64,000 nucleotides of DNA. It comes from Eremophila alpestris peregrina. Lineage: Eukaryota; Chordata; Aves; Passeriformes; Alaudidae. The position numbers and the translations under genes were made by a program. A model generated the notes under the pieces. It had not been told where the DNA came from and made no database searches. It saw only the letters and a program-made list of their open reading frames with translations. Each line of letters starts with the position of its first letter. Position 1 is the stretch's first letter. Positions 38,301 through 50,478 of this stretch are shown here, piece after piece. The DNA is taken from assembly GCA_009792885.1 (NCBI GenBank), contig WMCF01000026.1:1054001-1118000 (forward strand). The letters are read 5' to 3'.

Positions 38301-40199
38301 CCTTACTCTCTGTTATAGAGGATGTGAATTAATGGTATTTACTATGGTCAGTAGCTGTGGGTTAATACTAGACTTTACATAATCAGGTTCATGGATTTTT
38401 TACCAAGACTTGCAAACTGAGAAGCTTGTTTGTATGGGCAGTTTTGGTCTGTGAACAGGTTATCACAGTGGTTTAGACCTACTCAAAGACCTCCTTTCCT
38501 CTGCAGGCTGGCTCTGTGGTGAACTTGCAGCAGCTGACACATTTGGTGGGATAATTTTCTTCTCAATCACAGACATTTTCAAGTGCATTTTTTAAGGTTT
38601 CCTTTTTAATGCATTGATTTAAAAATTCCAGAAGAACACTTTTTATTAATATTCTCTGTCCTTAAGGAATCCCCCTTATAAAGTAGTTCCACCTAGATGA
38701 AAGGAGGTTGTGCATGAGAATGAGCTGTAACTAAATGTTGTTCCAGTGTGGCTCAGGCTGCTCAGTCCTTTATATCATATAGCAACCTTCATTACTGAAA
38801 ACCATATTGTTTTAATATTTCTTTATTCATCATCACTTCTAAGCTCTAACAGAAAATGTCACTGGAACCAGATCTTATTTATTTTGGTTCAGTTGACCTG
38901 TTTCAACCCCAATCCTGCATTTCAGTTTTCTGCCTTATTACTTCAGCAGTGAGAGATTTACACGTATTGGCATACCACAGAAACTAATTTTGCAGTGCAA
39001 AAATACAAACATGAGAGTTCTCAAAACCTGGATTTTGGTGTCCATAAGAAACCAACACAAATATTAACAGGATGGACTAAGCATTGCCATCAGAAGGGAA
39101 TATCACCTCCCTGAAGATTTGCAGGTGTAAATTCAGATTTTAATCTGGTGGCTCCTGTTTCCTGCCAATGTTCCTTAAGACCTGAGAGCATTTAGGATGC
39201 TAAAGGAAAAAGTTAAAAACAGCTTTAGAGTCTAATATCTGACTGAATATATTCAAAGACACGTAACCTAGTTAAGAAAGACATTTTGAATTAGAATATC
39301 TTCCTTCTCTTTTTATTCTAAATCTTTTTGTATCTGAGGGACATTGTGATTTGTGCAGCTTTATGCATCTGCCTCAAGCTTAACGAAAACATATCTGATA
39401 ATATAATGTATTCCATAAAAAGAGACCTAAAGGATTTCCACAAGAATGCAGGTGGAAGGATTAAGAAGTCCTCCAGTTAGCTCACCAACTGAAGGCAATT
39501 TTAAAATTTTGCTTTGTTGCTTAAAGTTTAGCTCACATTAGTTTTCTCTGAAGTGGGGAAAAAGTCTGTTACAACTATGAGTAATTGGAGTGCCATCTGC
39601 TTGAGGGACATAAACTTACAATATAGCACAGACAGTTGATATGGATTAAAACACTGTCAACATTTTATGCCAAAAGAAGTGGTTAAGACTGTTTTTTTTC
39701 TGGCAGAACACTGGCTCTTGGTAATTTATCCTAATTTTCTATTTATGCAAGAGCTGTAAGCTTAAGCATACAAGATTAATGAAGGTTGATTTGACTGCCC
39801 TCTTTGCTTCCTGTGCTTTCTACAGCATTATAAAGGCAGTAGATTGCTAATCAAGAGTCCTTGACACTTTGTCCAAACTCAAGGGTGAATTCCTCAGAAC
39901 TTATAATTACCTGTAATTCCAGTGATGATCTCCTTGACAATGAGTCACAGCTAAACTATTTGTCTTTTCCACACATCTTCCTGACAAAATGAGACCATGC
40001 TTATAAATAGAATTCCATTATTCGGAGTACTCTTTCCTCCTTTCATAGTTTAATTTCTGACACTACATCAGTAGATGTCATGAAATTATAGATGGCAATA
40101 ATTCACAATTACACTTGTCTTATGTAACAAATAAGACACTAGCCTGTTTTCTTCATCTTTTAAGGATATTTTCATGTGCTACACCAAAGGATTGTATTG

Positions 40200-40230
40200 C
40201 AGTACACTGTGTACTATATACAGTGCACTG
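40200..40230. repeat. Imperfect 14-bp inverted repeat
   Basis: CAGTACACTGTGTA (40200-40213) pairs with TATACAGTGCACTG (40217-40230) around CTA, with one A-C mismatch and one G-T pair. The word CACTGTGTA also recurs directly just downstream. Stem extension outside the arms is poor. Confidence 0.7.
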
Positions 40231-42255
40231 TGTATTGCACATCCAGCTCAAGCCTATAGAGCTAAATCATATCCACTGAACATATGTTCACCTGAGACAA
40301 GGTGGAAAGACAAGGGTCTTTCAATACTAGATCATGTCTCTTATCCAGCTATTCTGGACCAGCACAAGTCTGCTGTTTCATGAACTCCAGTACTTAAGCA
40401 AGCCATTAACTGTAAAAGCAATTACAACCTCTGTCATTATCTATGACATCCAAAACACCTGCCAAAACTTCAATAAAAGATCAGGACTGGAAGAAGACAT
40501 TCAGAGCCTAAGGACAAATAGGCAGAGGTTGCAGGATACAGATAGTGGTAAATGAGATTAATATACAGTGGGAAGATTTGTCTCCATAAATACAGACATT
40601 CAAATTGCCATAGATGGGGTGGGATACAAAGAGAGAATTACCTTGCAGTTTCTTTATTTCAAAGGTCAATATGCCTTTATTGGCTGTAGTGGTATTTCAT
40701 GTTTTTGTTCACAAAAGACATTTGCTATTACCTTTATTTCTCCTTGCTTTCCTGTTCTTTCCTTCCTAGCTTGCCAGCTGCCCTGGTACCTATAACATTT
40801 AATACATAGATGCTATAAAAAGAGCTTCTATTTCTATTTAGACTTTAGAAACCATTTTAACAGAAGGAATTAAAAAATGAAATGGGTGAGTCAATAACAA
40901 TTACATACTGTTTATTGTATTAAAAACTCTTAAAGCCAGGATGAAATAGTTTGACACTGTATCTACGTGATCTCCTTTGCTAATCTGTAATGACTGTTGG
41001 TTACCTTAAGGCTGCTCATTTGCTTCTCCCTGGTGATCTCTGTTTGCACAGATTGTTGTGACTCTCATTTCACAACAGAAGAAACTTTGTTCTCCTCATT
41101 TATGCAGCACATCCTACTAAATACACTTGTTTCATGTTTGCTGGTATTACAAAACATACAAGAATGATAAAAAATGGGGCCAGACAACTGCTCCAAAGAA
41201 TTTTTTAAGATGCAATGATCATAAAGGTCAGATCAGGGATGGCTGTAAGGACACTGAATTAGCCAGTTCATTGCATTCCATTTCTTCTTCAGGTTTCCTT
41301 GTCCCTGACAGTTTTTCACCTCTTTCCAAGACATTTCCATTTCACTCCAGCAGACTTAGGTCTTCTGCCTTTTAGTCTGTGCTCTGGGTTGGAAGGCATG
41401 CAGCAGCAGCAGCCTGGCTTCCTTCTCCTTGCACAACACAAACAGCAATAGTTCATTTTTTAGTCTAACAGCTGAGGGCAATAGGTAACTTCAAGGTTAA
41501 ACCTCAGGATTAGAACGCATATAGCTGAATGAATTAATACAAATTGATTTTTAAGCCAAATAAATATATTTCCATGCATTCCTTTATGTGAGCTCACAAA
41601 AAAAAATTTGCTGTAGACAGCTTTATACATACAGGCACTCTATGTATTTAATTAAAATTATGAATATAAAATTAAATAAAACCTGCTCAACCTATATAAT
41701 CAACATCCTGCACTAGTATAAGAATTAAGAAGAAATAACCAAATTGTGTTGATTGATTTAATATTACTTTTTTTTTGCAAATACATTGTTTCCTAGGTGC
41801 CTTTTATGCCTTGTCTCCTCTGAACTTGAGTTCATGCCTTCCTGCTGTAGATCCTGCATCATTTCACTGGATAACCCATGAGTATCAATGTTTGTCAGGA
41901 CTGTTTTTTCTGTATGTTTCAAAGGCACAAAAAGTGCAATCTTTTTCTCTTAATCTCAGATTTATCATGTAGAAATCCACTTCATTTTCTGAATCAATGC
42001 CCTTGGTATAAACATCTCACTTTTACAGTTTCTTCTACATTGCAAAACATGTCATCAAAGTGTATAAGACTGTGCATTAGACTTGGTGAAAAAGTTAAGA
42101 ACAGCTCCAATATATTTTGTTTCCTTCCCTTAATGGATGGTTAATGTTCGTGTTGAATTTGGTAAGTCTCAACATTTAAGAACCTCAGTGCTGAAGTACC
42201 ACAAGGGCACAAGTAAGATTTTGGACCACCTCAGAGCACCATCTGCTGTTTTGTT

Positions 42256-42289
42256 GGGGGCGAGGGGGGAGGGGAGCGAGTAAGGGGGG
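42256..42289 (+). repeat. G-run cluster with G-quadruplex potential
   Basis: Four runs of G (five, six, four and six bases) are separated by CGA, A and a nine-base AGCGAGTAA. The spacing is compatible with a four-stranded G-quadruplex on the plus strand, the last loop being slightly long. The flank is AT-rich, and TTTATTTATTTA follows at once. Confidence 0.75.
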
Positions 42290-44539
42290 AGGTTTATTTA
42301 TTTATTTTGCTTTTAGTTTAAATAGTTTTATATGTGAAAAATGAAGATTCTATCATTACGTCTTAACTGAAGCTATATCAAATCTTCTCTTAATATGAGG
42401 CATAAATTACCATTTCCCTTGTAACAAGTAATATTTACAAAGTTAAACACTTGATGTTTCCAAATTATACCCTTCTTTTGCTTTTCTCTATTACTCTATA
42501 CAGCAGATTCCATTACACATCTCATCCTATTGCTGCTTCATACTCTTCATGATGTTTTATCTTTGTCTTTTTTCCCTGCTTTTCATAATTTTTCCTGCTC
42601 TTATAATGTAATTCACTGGTCCATTCTTCATTTGCTTTCATGTATTTCTATTTTATTTTCCTTTTTAAACTTATTTAACGTCTCTTTTGTTGTCTTCATC
42701 TCATTTCCTGTCTTGCCATTGCCACTCAAATTAAACACATCTTAATTTTCTATCAGTCATGCACTATGTACCAGGAATGCATTTCTTATTTATTCAGCTA
42801 TTTTGTGAAATTCTATTACATTTTTGGGAGAAGGAGGAGGCAGTTCTCCAACAAGAATTGATACTTCAGCAAGTACTGATATTTAAATGCTAGTTTAACC
42901 TATGAGAATCAGCGGATTGATTTTATCCAATCATTTCTCTGTGTGGGTCCAAATTAATGTTATTGCTACCAATTTATTTTCAAATTCAGGAACATGGTGA
43001 AAAGGGTCAGGAAAAGACATTCTTCCACAATCACAAACAGTAGATGCTTGATAAAGAATATTGATGTCATCACTATGTATTGCCATACAACAATCTGCAG
43101 AAAGGACTGAAGGCTGCAAGGAAAGGGCAGAAAAGGCAGAGGTACTTTCTTTTCCAGAAGCCCTTCAAAAGTAGGCATTGTAATATAAATATCACGGGGC
43201 TTTTGGGGTATTGGTCCATACCTTGACTACAAACAGAAAACAAAATACCAGACATGCTTCCCCCAAAAACCTGCAAAAATACCATTCTCTTTCTGCCTGA
43301 GTTTAGAAAGTAATTTCCTACCTGCAGATTTGCTGATCATTTTATCGCTGAATGCGAGTGACTGCAGAACTCTTTTGTGATAATTTGCCTTTCAAAATTC
43401 ATGGAGATGGAACCAAGTGCAAATAGGGGTATAAGCCAATTTCTCATTTATTCAGTTAAGTAAAAATATGCTTTAGAAATTTACTGTATAATGCTCACCT
43501 TTGTTTATCTTATTCAGTCACCGCTGCAAAACATCACCATCATTTAAATTTTCTGTATCAGAACCCAGTCTTACAGTTTTTCAAGGAGAAGAAGGCAATT
43601 TTTAACTTATTCTTGAATTTTGAGTTTGAATTGCAATGAGATAACTTACTTTTTTTCCTTGCACTGCAAAAAGGAATTGTTTAAATTAAGAAAATAATAT
43701 CTTGTTTATAACTTTTTTCATGTGACCCACCTCTAAATGTGTGGCAAGTGACACCAGAAGTCCTTGAGGAATATATATTACATTGGACTTATTGTACTGG
43801 AATGGCTTTGTTCTTGTTTAGCTTTGTGCAATCTACAGCTACTGTTCTCCTTTACAATGAACTTTGGGTTTCTCCAGAGGTCAGGAATAATCTTGCTTTT
43901 AAATGGAAGAAAAGACAGTGGCATTTCATTGTCCATAACTTAAAAATTCATTTCCTTACTTTTACTTTTTATAAAGTGTTGGCATACTATTTGTGTGAGC
44001 ACTTAGAATCTGTATTCACCTGTAAGATTTATTGCCCTTGACTTGTTTTCAGCAGAGGTGTGTGGTATTCTTTTTATTTTCTCTTTTCCATATACAGTGA
44101 CAGTTATGCTGTATCAGGATGAAGGTACAGCAGGAAAACTTTATTTTTGTAGGCAAGTGTTTCATTCAGTATAAAGCAAAATTTCTGATGAATAGGGGAA
44201 TGATCTGACACTGACCTGATGTCTAAATCTTCTAGTCATACAATACTACGAGCAATAACGAAGTCCATAATATATAAACTGTAATTAATTTGTATTTAAA
44301 TTAAAAAATTGCTATTTAAAATTAAATTATAAAAAAATTAGTCAGGGAGGAATAAGCATTTTGAGATTGGCTTTAGTTTATTGGTTAGGCTGATCATGAA
44401 TGTGAGGAGCCCAGGTTCATGGTTACCTGAACAGAAAGGATGGGATTTTTAACATATCTTGGAGGTGAACACTGAAAAAATAAAGATGCAATAGTTTCAA
44501 ATTTTGTATGTTTTAACAAAGAAAATTGAGATTAGACTT

Positions 44540-44735
44540 GAGAAAAAATACTTCACAATGAGAGTGGCTAAACGCTGGGATAACTTGCTCAAAGAGGCTG
44601 GGCAATCTGCACACTACAGCTTTTTCACTGCCTCAAGTCCTGAACAACCTTGGAGGTTAGTTCTACTAAGCAGAAGCTTGAACTAGGTGACCTTGAGGGT
44701 TTCCCACCAGCCTAAACTATTATATGAATCCTGCA
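44540..44735 (+). mobile_element. CR1 LINE 3' end, old and diverged
   Basis: This plus-strand copy is more decayed than the first two. Landmarks are CTTCACAATGAGAGTGGCTA, AACGCTGGGATAACTTGCTC, AAAGAGGCTGGGCAATCTGC, CTGAACAACCTTGGAGG, a CTTGAACTAGGTGACCTTGA block and CCCACCAGCCTAAACTATTA. They follow the CR1 order (last coding segment, bridge, then the 'tagatgacc-tccagaggtcccttccaacc' end) at lower identity. The terminal ATTCTATGA-like repeat appears as ATTATATGAATCC near 44718-44730. The left edge is approximate. Confidence 0.85.
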
Positions 44736-46764
44736 TTAACATTCAGGGCCCATAAACAGGCTGTGAAATCCAAATTTAAATTAATGTTCCTTCAAAGTTA
44801 AAGGAGAGATTCCCATATGCCATCGAATGCCATGTCCACAGTGTTCTTAAAGTCAGTTTCTTCATTTCTTGACCCTACATTACCAAAGTTATTATTAATC
44901 GAACAACTAGAGCAGAAGTTTTGTTGGGAATTTCTGTTAATTGGGACCTTTCTGCACTTAATTCCTTTTTATTCAGTTGTTTTCTGCAGATTACTTCTTG
45001 AAATACTTCATTTTCTTGCACTATCTATCAAGTCAGAGCACCTAAGCTGATGCAAGAAATGACACCCTGAATCCAACCCCTGTTTGCAATTGGTAGCCTC
45101 ACAGAATCCCTTGGGAGCATCTAGTGGTCCATGTTTGGTACACCAGGTTCTTGTTTCTCAGAAATTCTCTCATTTTATCTATTTAGCTTCATTTTCACTT
45201 GAAGCTCTGTATTGGGAAAAAGCCAGTCTAGTCCAAAGGTGCAGAAGTAAAAATTCAGACAATTTATCATTCTTCTGTCTTGTGAAACTGCCCTCTCCTC
45301 AAGCTGTTGGTGGTAGAGTCAGCAGGTGGGGAGAGGAAATAGAGTGCCTGCTTTTCCCTAGGGTGATTTATGTCTGTTCACTGTAAACAAGACAGCATAT
45401 ATAATAGATGTGAGCTTTAATTAGACTGTTGTAAAATATGCAATTACAGCTACTAAGATCCCTTTTATGTCTGAACACATAAATGATTTCAGGATTGTTG
45501 ATGCGTCTTTATAAGGGAGTTAGCTGGTTTCCAAAATCTGCATTTATGTTTTGGTTTTTTTCCCATAATCAAGAATGCCTTCAAGTACATTCTATAAAAG
45601 TTTCCCTATTACAAAGACCTGGACAATACAGGTGGTGGTTTTGTTTCTGTTTCAGGCTTTTAAAAATAATGAGTAACTTCTAAGAAGCAATAAAAAAGCA
45701 AAATTTTCTTTGTCATACGTATGATGTAGGCTTTTTTTTTACTGTGCGGGCCCAGTGAATTCCATGATATGGTAGAGATATCATTGAAATTATAAGAACA
45801 ACTTACTCATGCTCCATGCAACCATGTAGTTGACATGCTTTTGATAAGCAAAGCAAAAATATTTTCTGTGTCTGTGATCTGTTAGCAAACTGTGTGTCTT
45901 TGCTGTGTGGAATTCAAATGGCTTTATATTCCTATTAGTCTTTGAACTCATACTTCACCTTCAGCTGTTACTTATGTTTTGTAGCCAAAAGAGATATTTT
46001 GCACATAAGGAAAGGGATGAAAAAATATTTGCTGTAAGCCAAGAAGAAAATTGACTTGTTCTACATGAAACAACAAGGTAAATGAGATTTTACTCTTAAA
46101 TCTTACTTCTTACCTGGTTTTTAGGTTCGTTTCTTCCCTTCCAAATCGTTATCTGAAAGTCAGTGCAGAAAATGAGAGCAGAGTTAAAGATTGTGACTGA
46201 TTTTGTAGATAGCCCTTGCAGAGGTATGAGGAAAGGAACATAGCTCAGGAGGATTTCTGCCTTTCTCTCCAACACACAGAGAGCTCAGGCTTGCTCTGTT
46301 TACAGCTGTATGACACGGTGCTGTCTCAGAGGCACCCAGCCTGTAAAGCCCCGAGTGCTCTGCTCCTGGGTGATACCAGAGTTTAGTACATTGTGATTTT
46401 TGACTGTGTCACTTTATTGGAGAGGACAGTACCAAAACAAAAACTGAATTTCTAAGTTGTGTGATCCATGACAAATGTAGCTGGTGTTTCGTTTATTGGC
46501 AGCCAAGGTTTGTTTCTGTCCTTTGTGTGCAGCTGCTCTGAGCTGCAGAAGCATCTGAAGAGGGACTGGTAAATCCTGCAGCACTCAAGCTGGCCCCATG
46601 TGACCACCCATGTCTCTGCATCATGCTTTTCAGTACCTTAATGGGCTCAAGATAACTAATTTGCAGTGAATGTGATTAGCTTGGGCCTTAGGGTGTGTCT
46701 TGATAAATTCTGCACAATGGAGAAGAGATTAACCTTTTTCTGTATGTGATGTGGCCTGGAAGCA

Positions 46765-46789
46765 GTGTGGTACCTTTGTTATACCACAC
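46765..46789. promoter_or_regulatory. Inverted pair of RUNX-like motifs
   Basis: GTGTGGTA (46765-46772) and TACCACAC (46782-46789) are perfect 8-base inverted arms around a nine-base spacer. Each contains TGTGGT, the core recognised by RUNX (CBF) proteins. Function is inferred from the motif only. Confidence 0.35.
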
Positions 46790-46864
46790 CTGCCCTAAGA
46801 AGCCCAGACGACCTGGGCTGGCTCTGCACAGAGTCAGGTCTGAGTCTTCCTATCCAGGGCATGA

Positions 46865-46900
46865 TTAATCCACCTGGATTTGATTATAGATGGTTAATCC
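46865..46900. promoter_or_regulatory. Repeated OTX/PITX-like motif pair
   Basis: TTAATCC occurs at 46865-46871 and again at 46894-46900, 29 bases apart. Each is followed within eight bases by GGAT, so the two units look like an old 29-bp duplication. TAATCC is the core bound by bicoid-type homeodomains such as OTX, PITX and CRX. A GATTA word lies between them. The regulatory role is an inference. Confidence 0.3.
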
Positions 46901-49900
46901 CCTTGGATAAAGCACAGATGATGTGGACTGACTAAGCCCCTGCTGCATGCTGAAATATCATCATTCACTGACTCGAACAGCAGCTCATGTGATCTAAAAT
47001 AAAATAGTCTGTTTTGCCAGGAAAATAAACAGCTAAAAAAAATAAAATGGAATTGGGTTTTTATCTCAGCCATAGATTACATCTGGAGGGATTTTTAAAA
47101 GTGGATTTTAAAAGATTAATTTAAAATAATCTCTACAGTTTGATGGGATTTAAAATTGTATTAATTTATTTCAAAAATGTATTTGAAGTCCTTTTAAAAA
47201 CTAATTTTCTTTCTTCTTCTATTGAATAAAAAATTACCTTCCGATTTGTATCATATCATTGGCCAAATGTTAGTTGTTAAATTTTCGCTTTAGTTAGTAT
47301 TAATTCACAATGCTGTGCCATTAACTTCAGTCCTATATCTAAACGTACATAAATTATGAGAAAAATCTGAAAATACCAGATTTTGACCTGACCCTTAGTG
47401 TTTTCTGTCTGATGGAATTAGAAACCTCTAATATTAGGAAATATTAGAAAATACTGCTTTTATATCACTTTTTACACAGACCAAACTCAACAAGAAATAC
47501 TTTTGAATAGGTGAAACATGAAGCTTGTAAGTAGGTGGAATTTAGGTCTGGGATAGCTAGCAGTGTGGGGAGAGGTGAATTATGAGTGGATGGCACAAAG
47601 GTATTTACATTACAGTAATTCTGTGTTGCCTGTATGGTAAAGAGGTCACCTCAGTTCCAAGACATTTACTTTCCTTCCTTCTGTCTTCTTTTTCTTTCCG
47701 GAAAAATGAAAATCCTTTTCTGTGAAGGGTCAGAAATATAATTGGGAAGCAATCTATTAGATGGGAAATTGCATCTTATTTTTTCTGGATGAATTCATCC
47801 ATACTGAGAAGAACAAGAAAACAACCCTTTGTGAAGATTTTTGTTCAGAAAATAAAGAAGCATGTGGATAATTATTTATGAAAACACACTTGGATGATTC
47901 AGAGTATCAAACTTGGCAGAATAATGAGATACCATGTTTTATTCTCTTTAAATTTTTTCCAGCTGAGACAAGTAACAATACCATACAGAGGTAAGTTCTT
48001 AATCAGTGCAGGAAAGGTGATGGAGTCCTAGCCTGCCAGGCTATTATTTTTTACTGAAGAGCAAGAGAATTGCTCTGTTTTGATGTTTATAATAACTTGA
48101 AGGCCAACTAGATTGTTCAGTAATTTAGGTTCCACTCACACAGGTAGAAAACAGTCTATCTATATTTGAAGGTATTTAAAATATGCTCTCTAACCTCATG
48201 TATTGTTGTAGGAATATGTAATTTTCTCATGTCACCTCTATGAGCAGATGCCTCCATGCCATTAATATATTTTTCTGCTCACAACAGTTATACTTCTATA
48301 AAAACCCATTGTTTTTACAGAGATATTTCAGTATTTATGTAAACATCCTAATCAAATGGGAATAGTTCCTAAGGGTCTTTCCCTGTTATAAAATTGCACC
48401 AGAAACAGGATGAAAACCCCAAAATTATTTATCACAGACCAACCCCTCATTTCCCATCAATCATGCAACCACTTCCTTAGTTTCCAGTCATGGAAAGAGG
48501 ATCATGGAGGAAGAAAACTGCACCTAGCTATGCTCACAGCCCATCCATGGCCTATTGATTGTGTGTGATGGTGGGAACCCTCTGCCTGGGCACTGGATTG
48601 CACTGCCTGTGCTGCAGGGAAGAGTGTGCAGGTGCAGCACTCCTGGCTCTGGGGAATGGGTGAGTATTTTGCAATACAAGACTTGTATGGTTGGCAAATT
48701 TAATGTGATTTTCAGCTATCATACTTGAACTTTGAACACTTGGTACAATCTGTTATGAACTCTGTCATTATTAGCATCTTGCTGCCACCTGCTAAATATC
48801 TTAAATCACTCCTGATGTTTCTTTGGTTCTCTGTGGTTTCATAAGGCTTCCTTTCATTTTTTTCAACCCTTCTCAATTTGCTTTAGAATATTTAATAGCT
48901 CTTAATTTTAATATTTTTCTTCTTTTCAATTCATGATGAATACGTATTGTATGTCTAACAGCTGTTTATTACTTTGTACTGAACCAGAAGAGCTTGGGCT
49001 CCACTTACCCCTTTGTGGTGGGGGAACTATGATTGATTAGATCAGGCCTCCAAATATCCCAAAGTAAGTATCTTGTATTGAGATTCACATACATTCTCCC
49101 ACTGATGTTGTTCCCAACCTTTCCTAGTCTTGAGGAAGCAAATCTTTTTGCATAACTATATGAAAGTGTTGTCTATTTCTCTAGATTACAATCAACTCCG
49201 ATTGCTGGTGTGCTGGCAAACATTTACTCTTGGATTAGAAGGAGAGTGGTATAGAAATATCCCTTGTTGTTGGACATTTTCTATATCTCATAGGAGCTCT
49301 AACAGTTTTTACTTTGGCTTCTGTGAGATTCCTACTAATGTTTCATGAGTCTCCCCACATTTGAAACTTCCCACAGGTTTTGTGTGCCTTTAAGTGTTTC
49401 ACTCCAGTGTGAATCTGTTAATTCAAAGAGACCTGGCCATGCCCGTTTCCTCCTGCTGATTACTGGTTAGCACTCTGGTCAGGTTCGTTAGAGATTGCAA
49501 TTAAGCAGTTCAGATTCCTTAGAACCTGCAGGTAACTGATGTCCTTTTCTCTCCTCCCTTTCCCCTGAACCACGTAGGTGTCCACCCCTTTTGCCCACTC
49601 TCCATGCAGTGATTTTAGCCATCACACTGCTAGGCCTGTGGACTTTATGGGGCATCATTGTACCAAGGGGAATTTTTAGTGCTGCTCAAGGTAGTGACTC
49701 ATCACAAAGTCGTATAACCAGCTTGCTCTCTGAAATTACTACATTCTTTGAAAGGGGTTGAGTCAATGCTTCTCTGTTGTGCTGGACTACAGGGCACTCT
49801 TCTATGCTCTGTGAAAAACAAACGTCTGCTGGAGGCATTATGATTTTAGTCAGTTAACCTAATTGCTTTTATGGACTAAATCTTCTGTTTGTCACTCCCA

Positions 49901-50420
49901 TTTATTCACAGGAGAGCTCATCAGAGTGGGGAGGAGTGTTTAGCAGGGAAGTACATTTTGGGCTTTCACCCTCCCTTCAGAAATAATATTTAACTCGGGC
50001 ATCATGTAATGTAGTCTTTGTGTAAGCAGCTCTGCATCAGACCTTGTGGCCTCTGGTGCACCATATTTAGATATTTTCAGATCAAGTGCCTATATTTGAA
50101 ATTCAGAAGTCCTCTGGGAACACAGGTAATTTGAAGCTCAGAGCTACTAGTTTATTTGCTATGTTATTTCCATTTCAATTAAAACAATTAGAGCAAAATA
50201 AAACTGAAGTAACTAAATTAAGAAGTAGCTATTCAAAGGACATGGATGCAGTAAAAAATTGATTGCTTTTAAGAGACTGAATCTTTTCTATCTAATTCTC
50301 CTAAAACTTTGGGTGATTTGGCACAGTTTTTCTGAAAGATTAGTATTTTTGTGTGTACTCCTGAAGCCTACATTACTGCAAGTTACAGAGTGGGTCAGCA
50401 GAGGTTATAGGGATACCCAC

Positions 50421-50478
50421 AGTATAAAATATTAATATTAGTACTAATATATTAGTATTATATTATATATATATATAA
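50421..50478. repeat. AT-rich palindromic microsatellite
   Basis: A run of AATATTA-type words contains an exact 16-bp palindrome at 50435-50450 (ATATTAGTACTAATAT). It grades into a (TA)n tract near 50464-50477. Such sequence extrudes easily and varies in length. Confidence 0.85.

Larger units (their letters stand above)
33158..44529. other. Unique AT-rich non-coding sequence
   Basis: No gene is recognised over 11 kb. The notable local structures are perfect inverted repeats at 34342 and 35277, a short imperfect hairpin at 40200, four CAG units at 41401-41412, and a G-run cluster at 42256-42289 followed by TTTA repeats. Very AT-rich stretches lie near 41641-41690 and 44280-44342. Open frames up to about 111 codons (34582-34917) have no recognisable domains. 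Confidence 0.65.

Noticed and set aside
41401..41412. Four CAG units
   Set aside because: Too short to be a meaningful trinucleotide repeat.
43640..43690. Acceptor-like run then 14 bases then GTAAGT, minus strand
   Set aside because: The putative exon is mostly A and very short, probably chance in low-complexity sequence.
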